Below, one piece after another: positions 1-11,800 of a stretch of DNA of 64,000 nt; within the stretch, counting starts at the first letter, position 1, and every line of letters begins with the position of its first letter. The notes under the pieces were generated by a model. That model worked only from the letters and a program-made list of their open reading frames with translations. It was not told the origin of the DNA and made no database searches. Position numbers and translations under genes: made by a program. Source of the stretch: Hirudinaria manillensis (lineage: Eukaryota > Annelida > Clitellata > Hirudinida > Hirudinidae); NCBI GenBank assembly GCA_034509925.1, contig CM067529.1, positions 7,851,501 to 7,915,500 of the forward strand, written 5' to 3'.

Positions 1-2876
1 GGTTACAAAATATTCTTGCTATGCTTATAGGGCATCAGGGACAATAAAACACATTAAATCAGAGGGACTGGCCACAAAGTTATTTTTTTCAAAGGAAAGA
101 ACAATGTGAAATGGGAGCCGCTGATGGACTCCATAAGGTACTAATGACACTCCACATCAAATTCATAAAACATTTTGCCACAGCTCTAGATAAGGAGCCA
201 TTACTTATCTTCGAAATACAGTCAAGTCTCGCTACTGTGCCACCCTCGCTATTATGCCAATTTTGCTCGGTCCGACAAAATTCATTACAAAATAAATTTA
301 CTATGCCACCCCAACCCTCGCTACTATGCCACCAGGTCCTGACAATGTTAATCTAACCCATGAAGTTAAGGACTTATTTCCATTGGGGAGGTAATTAAGA
401 GACAATACCTTGTATTTTTAAGATTTGATCAGGTTAATACTTTCCCGGGACTTGTTGGTGAGGGATGGTTAAGGAAAATGATGGAACATTCCATGTAATT
501 TGATTGGTCGAATTAGCAAAGTTGACTGGGAGTGTAAATAGGAATGAGAGTGAATGTCGAGATTTTGTCAGAATTGCGAGTTGAAATGATTAGCAAATGT
601 CAGTCTAAAAACGCAAACGAACGGTTGGCTGGACAATTTCAAGAAGCGCCACGACATCACGTTCAAGACAGTGCAGGGTGAAGCTGAAGCGGTGGTCGCA
701 ATTCTGGCATGATGCAAGCGTGCGATCGGCCAGACAACGAGATTTGCCGAAAGGAGATGCGGCAGTCAACGATTGTGATAGTTTTAGACTGAGCTGATGG
801 GTAACTTGAGAAAATGAAGCCGTTTTTATTTGATAAAATAAAGCCAATTTTACAAACCCTCGTTACTATGCCATTCTCGCTACTGTGCCACTTTTGCTTG
901 GTCCCGAAAGGTGTCACAGTAACGAGACTTGACTGTATATTCTCGAAGCTATCTGAGGACAAGGTCATAGCTATCATTTTTGTGGGTCCTCCGATTAAAA
1001 AAAAGGAGTAGAATTTTTTCAGCTACTCATAGGAAAAGGGGCTTGGCATAGTTTTCTTAAAAAGGTATGGGGTTTCCTTGAAAATTATGTAGAGCTGGTC
1101 CAAACTCTTGAACACAAATACCAAGTTAATGTGCTTCAGGATGTTTCTTAAAGTTCATATTCTTGATGGCCATGTCTACATAGGAATATATGGCGGCTGA
1201 AGTGCGAGGAGAATATTTTCGAGATATACTGGATTTTGAGTGTCATTACCAAGAACATTACAATGAAAACATGATGAGAGAATACTTGGAGACTTGTTCG
1301 AGAAAGTGATTTACAATATAACTCTAACTCTAGAAAACAAACAAACTTTTAAATTTAATATCTTGACTTAAGTAATGCAATGAAATTAGTTTTCAATGAC
1401 ATTTTTTTACTGTATATGAAGCTAAACAGTCGAATATGGTCTTTTATTAAGATCAAACATTTTTTAAAAATAGTTTTTGATGTGTTGGTCAAAAAAACAA
1501 AGTTGTAAAATAACAATTGATATTTTCTATAATGCCAACCGTAGCACTTTTAGGAAAGAAGCGCCTGATCACCAGCTTAACGGTGGGAGAGAAAATGCTC
1601 AAACCGCAGAAGACGCCGTTATGCAAACTATGTCGAGGAGGAATCTACTCAGACACCCTTCCGATCCGATACAATCAAAGCCGTTGTTCAGTGTTATAAA
1701 TTGAAACTTGGCTTGGAGATCGAATGATATCACTGCCGGATATAGAATAGGGGAGGTGATCGGCAATCGTTCTTTTGCAATATCTGGTCCACAAAAGACT
1801 CCTCGTCCAGCAGCGGTAGGTTTTTCTATTTCTATTGGTGGCACTCCTTTAGCTCTTGCTGCATCTTCTAAATTTCTTAGGGTTATCAGAGATGATCACC
1901 TTTCTTTTAAATTTCACATTTACATTTATTTAGCCAATTTTTAACGTGCTCGATTTTATCCCAGTGGGATTTAAGGGCATCGACAAACAAACCATCAGAC
2001 ACACAAACTAGCGGCTAAATTAATCAAATGAAAGGAAATTAAAGAATAAAATTAGAATTAAATTGAATGTCTACTAGGGAATGAGAAATTTGATAAAAAA
2101 AATCAAACACTATGAGAGCAAAAGAAATAGAATCAATAGGATTTCATAAATAGGTGAGTTTTCAGGTTGTATCGGAAGGTCTCTGACGACTGCGCCAGAC
2201 GAAATTATCAACCATACATTCAAAAAGATCCGGATGATACTTCTGAAGAATGTAAAAATTGGCATAAATTAGTAATAGGGAGATCACATTCTAAGATTGA
2301 TTGATGCATGCAGCTAAATTCATTAGAGCTTTTTTCATTTTCAGAATCACAAGTAATTTCGTCACAACATTTATCCACTAAAATCTATTCTTGGAATGAC
2401 GAAGGAATGGAAAATATGTTTTAAACTATTTTTCGTTATTGCTAAGACGCCTTTCTCTGCCTTTCTGCGCGAATAATGCTTTGTCAATGGTCTTCCAGAA
2501 TTTTAAGATCAAAACGTTTTGCTACTTCGATTAAATTTGGATAAACTAACAGAATTCATAATTCCAGTTTTAATCACTTTTGGTTTAAAGTTCCCTTCCA
2601 AACTTCTGGAAATTTCCATTATCGAGTTAATTTTCATATTCTTCCACTTTTAAATTAGCTGTTTTACTTTTTTATAAGTTTTTTTTAATTTTAAAGTTAA
2701 GGTAACTGGAGGTAGCTTATGGAACACTATAAAAGAAATCTGACAATGGCCTTCGTGAATGAATTTCCATTAATTTTTATTTATTATTTCTATCGATAAT
2801 CAAAAAATCAAAAGTTACAATCTTGGTTTAATCGGCCACAGAAGTCGGACTGCAATTAAAATCCCTTGATGTCAAT
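1..2876. other. Intergenic DNA left of metalloprotease A
   Basis: No reading frame here looks like a conserved protein or joins into a spliced gene. Open frames of 60 to 104 codons occur on both strands, but they overlap one another, lack family motifs and have no convincing splice partners. The one organised feature is an inverted-repeat element at about 209-948. The rest is AT-rich DNA with short homopolymer runs. The terminal exon of metalloprotease A begins just to the right. Confidence 0.6.
209..948. repeat. Foldback or MITE-like element with imperfect terminal inverted repeats
   Basis: The left arm (about 209-242) and right arm (about 911-947) are near-perfect inverted repeats. Each carries GAGACTTGACTGTAT or its complement, with only a few mismatches and a small insertion near the outer end. 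Inside, a 17-base word (TCTCGCTACTGTGCCAC) occurs in direct orientation at 227-243 and 875-891, and a close variant lies near 315-333. No transposase frame lies between the arms, so a non-autonomous DNA element is the likeliest reading. I saw no clear target-site duplication. Confidence 0.5.
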
Positions 2877-5800
2877 TCAGTTATGAAGACAGGTATAGCA
2901 ACATTGCTCTTTATCCTTTTTGCAATGCGCGACCGTACAACCGTGCGTCTTATCACCATATTCACAGCCTGATTAAACGTAAAATTTGTAATATAATGAA
3001 ATTATTAAAATCTATGAAATTATTTGATTGCAATCATAATTAATATCAAAATAAACAATGTAACCTTTTGGAGCATCCTTATACTTGAGATTTTCACACT
3101 TTTTACAGCAAGTCTCTTCAACGTCTTTCTGATAACAAGCATAGTTATTAATGGTTTTACAGTAAGCAGGATCCCAATCGATGCATTGAGGAGTTTCTAA
3201 AAATAACATATCCAATTAAAAAGTTTTTTTTTAATAATGAAAAATAATTTCTGTTTACTTAGGAACTCGCATGACTCGCAACAATCTTGCTGATAAGATG
3301 CTTGCTTGCAAACCTTAGGGAGGTCTGTGACTTTTTTTTTACAAAATTCTTTAGCATCTCCGTAGCGGCAATCTGAAACATTATGATTTAATACTGGAAA
3401 CAGATCTTTGCCTTAAAAACATTAAAACAATTATTTAAATAGTTAGGTCTTGGAAAGCTTGGCACACATATAAAATAGCCCAGAAGTTCATGTATTTTAT
3501 CAAGTTTAGTAGTGCTGGGTTATATTAATAAACTTGCCAATTTTAAAATCCAATTAGATTACTTAGGGTATGTTTTACTAGCTTCAAATTAATAACAAAT
3601 GCAGACTTGAAGCCAGTAGTACTCTATTTTCAAGCACCAATACATGTTACCCATTACAATAGCTACCCAAGAGAACCTCCAGTACTGATACTTGAAAAAA
3701 AAAATTACTTAATGTTGTACGTAAGTACAATAAAATCTTTGAATTGGGTCATCCCGAAATAATGAATAAAAAAGTAATTTTTTTTCTAGGAACTTTTACT
3801 TTGGTTCGACCTGATAACAGGGTCCCACAGGGGCACCTTTTCTAGCTGTACCTATATACCTATAAACAGGTTTTACTATATTGCAAGTCTGAACAAATGC
3901 ATAACAGAAAAGTTTGATAACTTTCTAAAATTAAAGAATTAAATTTAAAAAAATAAACTTATACCTTTCTTTTTTTTATTCACCAATTGACTGCAAGTTT
4001 TGCAACAAGTTTTTTCACTTTCGTAACATTCAAAAGGCTTCATGGAGCTACACCAAGAAGCTTTATCACCAAATTGGCAAGGTATTGAGGCATTTAATTC
4101 GCAGGTTCTGCAACATGATGTCACGCCCCCGTACGTACACTCGGATTCTTTGCAACCTCCAATCTTGTCTCCATATGCACAACCTGTGACAACATTATTC
4201 TATTTATGTACAAAAAAATTGTAATTTTTAGAAAACAAAAGCCTTTAAGTCCCTTTGAATCATTTGTAAGTTACAGTATAAAGAAAGTTAATTTTAATGG
4301 AATGCATAAACGAAGTTCTTGGATAAATCAAGCTTTGTATTTCACATAATAATGGTAATATTATAACTTAACTGTTTCGATTATCTTTATGATTAATTTA
4401 TATATTCGTGGGTCATTCTTGCGACATTATATCATTGAACATCCTTTTGAGAGAATTTGTGTTACTTGAACTTATCGACAATATTAATAGTTTAACATCA
4501 TTGTGAAGCTTTTCTTTTTCTTTTTAGTTCTGTGATTCTAGACGCTCGCCAAATCGCGTTCATTACTTTAAAATAAAGACAAAGCAATGGAAAGAAGTCT
4601 AAAAACTCAAACAAATTCTGAGACCACACTAAAGGTTCAATTTCTTCTTTTTCAGACTGACATGGGGCACTGGTCACGATGTTTTCTGTGGGGTCTACAA
4701 ACTTAGGATATTGTGCTAACTAATTGCTACATATATTAAATTTGTGCCAGCACAAATGCCAAATATCAACCAATCATAAAGGCAGTCGCTTTTCATAAGT
4801 CAAGACACTCATTTATCACAACAACTTTATGGACTTCTGGAGTGCTTACACTTCACTTATGCGAAATTATGAAAGAAGAAGGTTTATTACGTATTAGTAA
4901 TTGTAAACGGATGTACGGAAAGGTAATTAACACCGTAATTTATTTTTTACATTAATTAATTATTTCTGAATAAATAGTTAAATTATTTCTGAATAAATAG
5001 TTAAATTATTTCCAACGTAGAGTTTTGCTTAATTAGTTTTGATTATTATAGTGCTTGCATTTTTAATTTTTTAATCTAATAATGTCTTATATATATATAT
5101 ATATATAATTCTTACCAGTCTTTTCAGGTTTGTAAACTTTACCACAAGTCTCACAACAAGCATCTGCAATGTCTTTCATGTAACAAAGATAGGTTTTCCC
5201 ATTTTTCACGTCATTGCATGTTATGTCCCTGGAATAATCGTCTTCTATTTTTCCCTTCCAGTCACCATAATAGCAATTATCTAATAAATACGAATTTAAA
5301 TTTTATGGCAATAGATGTTAACTTGAGCCTTTACTTAAAAATATCTCATCATCCTATGGTAGATATTAAACTTCGTGACAAATTTTCATCGTATCACTTA
5401 ATTATTCTGTAATTTGAGATTCTATGACAAAAATTAAAACTCGGATTATCATGCACTATTTCATGACCCCAATTTCAGCGACTCATTTTGAATTGCTCGA
5501 GTAAAATAAAATATAAATTTGATTTTAATAGACCAGTCACCTTGACCAGATTTAACACTGGGGTCGTTTAAGCAAGTTTCATCGCGACAAGACTTTCCGC
5601 TTCCACAAGCAGTCCCATCCGCAGGTGCTGATTTAGGACTCCTTTGGCATATTTTCTCCGTATCGTTCCAACAAGTAATTTGCCTGCACATTGTTTTGAA
5701 GTCTGAGCTGCCACCCTAAAAATATGTATTAACTAAATCACACATTTTACAACTGGCACGATAAAAATTATCAACACATTTTATTAAAGCATGGAAATGG

Positions 5801-8800
5801 ACTAGATCTAAATAAATTTTAGAAATACATTTTATCAAAATTTGGAATGACGGATTGATGGGTTGTAATGTTTGGATTTCAAGGAAAAATTCAATTTGTA
5901 GTTCATACCGCACAGAAAAAAGAGTTTGGTCCTTGGAAAATCTGGCATTGTTTATCAACATCGAACAGTTTCCCAAGAGGAGCTTTAATGACTTTTTCCA
6001 GTTTAAAGTGTTTCTTTGCGCTTTGAATCACCAGGCAGTTTGAAGAATCACTTTTAAAAATTAAAATTGTTTTTTTTCATAACAGTTAGACATTATTTTT
6101 CAAGTTTAGTCCACTAACTTGTTAATTTTCTTGATATAATCTGTAATATACCGGAGCGAGCACGGAGAAAATGTGTGACGATTACCAAAATTCTGGTCCG
6201 TTAAAAATTCAGTTCCTGCTGCCATTATGTATTGACTATCATATGGACAATCGCTAGCATCGTCATGATGGGAACCGAGGCTATATAAAAATAAATATAT
6301 CAGTACAATAGAAGTACCCCCAGAAACGCCTGCTCATCATCACCAGATCAATAATAGATTGCCAAAAAAAATTGAAGCATCTGGCAGTACACTTGGGGAA
6401 TGAAGATTTATATAGAGTGTCGGATACAGAAGCTCTGATTGAATAAGAAATTTTGAAAGCTGCATACTCTTTCAGGCAGACTTAAATAAACGAATTCTTT
6501 TCTAATTTTGAAATTAATATCTATAAAATGAAAAAAAATAATATAAGTATTAAATGTGTGAAAGCATGTGTTTTCACTATTAATTTGAACATGGCTAAGG
6601 CGCAGTTTATACATTTGTGGTTCATGACTTAGTTTTAACGATAGATTCCGGAGAGCGGACATATTTGCTAATTCCCGAGGGTGTCTGCTCTTGTGGGCTT
6701 TTTACTGTATGTAATGCACTCTAAAGATATGCCAAATAAAATAAATTTAAAAAATATTTATGTTTAACAAGGAGAATTTGTTATTGTTACTTATGTCCAA
6801 TTTCGTGACAAGCCGAGTGATAGGTATCGAAAAAACCCATTTCTCTTGTCACAGAAACTCCGTGATCAGTACATGTTGTTCCTGGCCATGCCAATCCATT
6901 GAAGATTCCAGTATCATATCTTAATGAAATGCCGCATTTTAAAGGCATTAATGAAAATATGAAGACAAACAAATTTCAAACTAAGGGCCACTTACTTTGT
7001 GAAAAGTGCAAAAAGATCATGTCTTTGAAGATGTTTTCTATTTTCTTTCAACCAAATTGTTAGATTGCGAAGTACGGTGTCAATGTTCACTGAATTTTCA
7101 GAGAGTTTTACTTTTTCCACAAAAGGGACATCTTTTTTTGACTTCAATTTATTTATTTTAATGTGAATTATAATAATTCAAAAAATAAAGTTATTAATTA
7201 AATATTCTTCAAAAACTCTATTCGAAATAACCTCGGAACGTTAAAGTTATATTTTCAGGCTGGCATACAAATTACTCATCAACATAACACAGAACTCATC
7301 ATATTCATCAATATATAATACTGAACAAAAGATGAAAAGGATAAAAAGGAATTATTTGATTTAAGTTTATCACTTATTATCAGCCTTCAAGTTAGCCAAA
7401 TGAGTTTTGTTCCTGGCGATAATGGCCAGTGATCGGTCAATTATGGCCAGGGTTAGTCGGGACCGGGGTGGAAAATAATGAGAGGGAAAGATGTTCTGTT
7501 GGAGGAATTTCAATGATGTTGCTGTATACATGGGCGTTTTCACTACTTTACCTTTTTTATCCAGATATATACATTTTGATATTAAAGGAAGACATTCAAA
7601 TTAGGACCATAATTTATGTGATGAAGTTCTGAGAGAAGGTGGTTTGGAAATTGCATGTAAAAATATAAACGAGGAGGTAGAGAGGGAATTGGAGGCATGT
7701 CTCTTAAAGAAGCGGTTAAAGGGTTCCGATGATCGTCACCTTCTGGAGTGAACTGCTAGCTCTGATGAAACTGGCAAGAGTATATTTAAACCAACCTCCC
7801 AGTTCAAGCGACAGTAAAAGATGCAGTCCGTTTAAAAAGAAAGAATTAGTCTTTTGCAAAGATGTCGAGACACTGCTGTTTCTTAAATATAATTTAACCA
7901 GTCAAATTCTTTGCCAGCCGTACTTGAGCATTTCATAACCCAAAATAACATTGTTTATCAGATGATGAATAAACTTTCTCGACAAATTGCATCCGAATTT
8001 ATTTTTAACTCCCCGGCAAAAATTAACCGGGGCCCGAGTCGGGGGAGGGACCGGGCTGGCAAAAAACCCGGGGTTTGAGCTGAAGCCCTGGTCCCCGGTA
8101 GATCACTATTAATGGATCATTTGAATGGCAATAAGGAGCGCCCTCGTTGACATAAATAGCAAACGGACTGACAAGCGCCTTCACGACCTATCACTATACG
8201 ACTACGTATAGGATTACGACTACGCTTCACAACGGACTCTCGATTCAGGACATGCCTCGGATAATGCCAGTACAGATTGCAGGTGTTGCTGCGGAAGGAC
8301 CTTCCCCACAAGTAGAGGAATGAAGATCCACAGGAGCAAGATGGGTTGTGCCGTGGAGTCTGAACAACGTACTGCCGCTTCCACGCTGGTGGGTAAATCG
8401 TCGAACGTCACCGGGCCGGACGCATACCACAGTCCCGTGTGTGTTTCGAGTTCACCTCCGGACTCCAACCTGCCAAGACCAAGGATCAAGTTCCCCACAA
8501 CCAAAGAGAAAGTGGCATGGCAAGAACTAGAGAAGGTCCTGCTACGAAAGCTGAAGAAGCTCCTGAAGACAGAAAGCTCAATGAAAGCCTTTACGGATGT
8601 CGTATTCGAGACTTGCATGGAAAAGTTTGGGCCCAAGGCCATCTGTTGCCGTGACCAGGCCGGGAACGTCCAGAACAGACGCCAGCGAGAACTTCAGCAG
8701 CTGAGGAAGGAGAAGAAGGCGCTGCAACGCCGGTGGAAGCGGGCCAACGATGCAGAAAAAGAAGGCCTCTCCGTCCTGTGGGGTGAGGTGAAGAAACGGG

Positions 8801-11800
8801 CGGCTGCTGTTCGGCGGGCGGAAAAGGTCAGGCAGAAAAAGTACGAAAAACGCAGAGCAAGAGCGAGTTTCTTCAAGGACCCTTACAAATACGGGAAATC
8901 ATTGCTCGACCCACCCAAGTCAGGGACTCTCAGCGTGGAGCAGACCGTGCTGGAGGACCACCTCATCCGAACGTACAGCGACGCCCACCGCAGCAGCCCA
9001 TTGGAAGAGAGATCAGACATCCCGTCGGTCCCTCAGCCTGTCAGCGCGTTCGACCTAACAACGCCGTCCCTTGAAGACATCAGGGCCATTGTGCGAAAGG
9101 CAAGGAATCGCTCAGCACCAGGAGCCAACGGAATCCCCTACCTGGTATACAAAAGGTGCCCCAACGTCATTAGGCTTCTCCACGGGTTCATCGAGGAGGC
9201 ATGGAGATCGGGTACCGTGAGTGACGAATGGAAGAGGGCCGAGGGCATTTTCATCCCCAAGGAGAAGAACTCCAGCAGCCTCAACCAATTCAGGCCGATT
9301 TCGCTGCTGAACGTGGAAGGAAAGATATTCTTCGCCATCATGGCCCAGAGGCTCATGCACTTCGTGATGGCAAATCAGTACGTCAATGCCTCAGTGCAGA
9401 AAGGAGGGGTCCCCGGCGTCCCAGGGTGTATAGAACACACCACCATGTTGTGGGAGGCAATTCAGCAGGCCAAAAGCAACCGCCTCAGTCTGTACGTCGT
9501 CTGGCTGGACCTGGCCAACGCCTATGGATCCGTACCCCATCGGCTCATCTGGGACGCGTTGGAGAGTCACCACGTGCCGGACCACGTGATCAGAATCCTC
9601 CAAGATTACTTCGATGGGTTCGAGATGAGGTTCACGACAGGACAGTTCACTACGGACTGGGTTCGGTTGCAAGTGGGTATCGCCATGGGTTGTGCCATTT
9701 CGCCCGCCCTTTTCGTGCTGGCTATGCAGGTCATCCTCAGTACAGCTGGCCCGAGCATTCCGGAGGCTAGAATCGGCAAGGGACTGACCATGCTACCAAT
9801 CAAGGCCTTTATGGATGATACCACTCTCGTCACGAATAGGAAACAGGTCATGCAGAGGGCCTTGGACGGGCTAAATGACATGCTTGGGCGGTGCAGAATG
9901 GCATTCAAGCCCGCGAAATCTAGAAGCCTCGCCCTCACCAGAGGCAAAATTCGCGAGGATGTGGTCTTCTCGGTGGCAGGGCAGAGAGTACCAACGGTGG
10001 CGGAAGAACCCGTGAAAAGCCTAGGTAGGGTATTTGATGAAAGCCTGACCGACAAATGCCAGGATAAAGCCATCAGAAGGCTCGCTCAGGAAGGGATGGA
10101 GGCAATCGACAAAGTCCCCCTGCCAGGAAAATTCAAAGTGTGGCTGTCTCAGTTTGTTCTGCTTCCAAGACTCCTATGGCCTCTCACCATCTATGAGATC
10201 GGCCTGTCCTCCGTCGAGTCGTTGGAAAGGAGCTACAGCCGGAGAGTAAGATTATGGCTGGGTTTTCCGCCGGGACTGTCGTCGGTTGCTCTCTACAGCA
10301 AGAGCGCAAAACTGCGCCTTCCGCTTCGATCCATCGTCGAAGAATACAAGATTGGAAAGATCCGAACGCAGCTGATGATGAACAACTCCTCGGATACATC
10401 AATCCGGGAAGTTGCGCCGCTGCTGAGATCAGGAAGAAAGTTCAAGGCCCAGGAGGAGATCACCAAGTCGGAAGAAGCCCTAAAGTTCGAAGAAATAAGA
10501 GGTCCGGTGCAAAGCGACCGTCACGGCGTGGGCTGGAACCATTTCACAAGATGGTCAAAGGCGAGCTCTCCACTTAGAGCTGCGATGGTGATCCAGGAAA
10601 GGAGGAGGGAAATTGAGAGCGATCGAATAGCCAAGGCAGTCCAGCAGTCCCAACAAGGGCAATGGACCACGTGGGAAGAAGTCCTCCAGAGATCGATAAC
10701 GTGGCAGGAAATGTGGAGCATGTCCCCATTCAGGCTGGCCTTTGTTGTTCGCGCGGTCTACGACGTGCTGCCCTCGCGCGACAACTTACAACGATGGAGG
10801 TTGGCACAGAACACTGAATGCGCGCTTTGCGGAGAAAGACAGACACTCCGTCACGTGCTGTCTGGGTGCAGCTACGCCCTGGCGCATGGCCGCTTTACGT
10901 GGCGCCACAATCAGGTTCTGTTGGCCGTAATCGAAGCCCTCAAGACAGCCTGCTCCAGCGCCAACGCAAGAGAATCGATGCCTCAAAGAGCGACATACTT
11001 CCTACGAGAGGGCGCCTCCCAGTTCGCAAAGAACAGATGTACGTCAAAAAGGAGCCACCTCCTCGAGATTGCCAACGACTGGGAGATAGCGGCAGATATC
11101 GCAGGGTTGAGGCACTATCCCCAGGTGCTAGCAGAAAGTGGGAAAAGGCCGGACATTGTACTGTCATCAACGAAGGCAGATGCACTCGTCCTGGCAGAAT
11201 TGACAGTGCCCTGGGAGGATAGGATGGATCTCAGCAACAGTCTGAAGGAAGGAAAATACCTGGACCTAACGATGGACCTCAGACAGAAGGGGTACAGGGT
11301 TTGGTTCTTCGCCATAGAGGTGGGAGCAAGGGGACTCATCGGAAGGTCTACCTACGCGTTCCTGCGAGAGGTCGGCCTAACCAGTAGCGCCAGGTCAAAA
11401 TCCATGGCGAAGATGTCCAGGGCTGCTGAGGCGGCGTCGCAGTGGATATGGTCAAAGAGGGACGCCAGGTAGTCTCCCACGGAGAACCGGGGACATTCCA
11501 CCGACCAGTGCTCAAAACCACCTCTCGGCTCGATCCGCTACTCGAGGCGAGTATAAAGGCTGCTGAAGGCTTTTATAGGCAACGACCGAGTCGAAAGGTC
11601 ACGCGGCTGTACAAGTGGCCAAATCCATCCAATCGAAAGCTTACCAAGCTCAACCAATTGGAAGACTCCGGGCATAGCTCCCTGAAAGGTCGGCGCTAAT
11701 TACAGCTATTTAAGCTGCGTACCTCAGCTCTGCTGGCAGTTCGATGTCGGTTTCGGGCGCGAGAGTTGTAGTGAGCGAGGGTTGCGTGGCATGGCGATGG

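Noticed and set aside
1477..1944. Overlapping frames on both strands
   Set aside because: No family motif, splice structure or codon bias. They overlap each other and look like chance openness.
2211..2232. ATACATTCAAAAA shared with the right flank of the array (24065-24078)
   Set aside because: A 13-base match in AT-rich DNA is easily chance, and neither side extends into longer homology.
9228..9770. A 180-codon plus-strand frame inside each retrotransposon copy
   Set aside because: It is an out-of-frame shadow of the GC-rich reverse transcriptase ORF, recurs at the same offset in every copy and has no family motif.
9606..10073. A 155-codon minus-strand frame inside each copy
   Set aside because: Antisense shadow of the polyprotein. 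Its composition follows from the sense codons.
11442..11699. An 85-codon frame overlapping the polyprotein stop and 3' tail
   Set aside because: No upstream initiation context and no recognisable domain. Most likely chance openness of GC-rich DNA.
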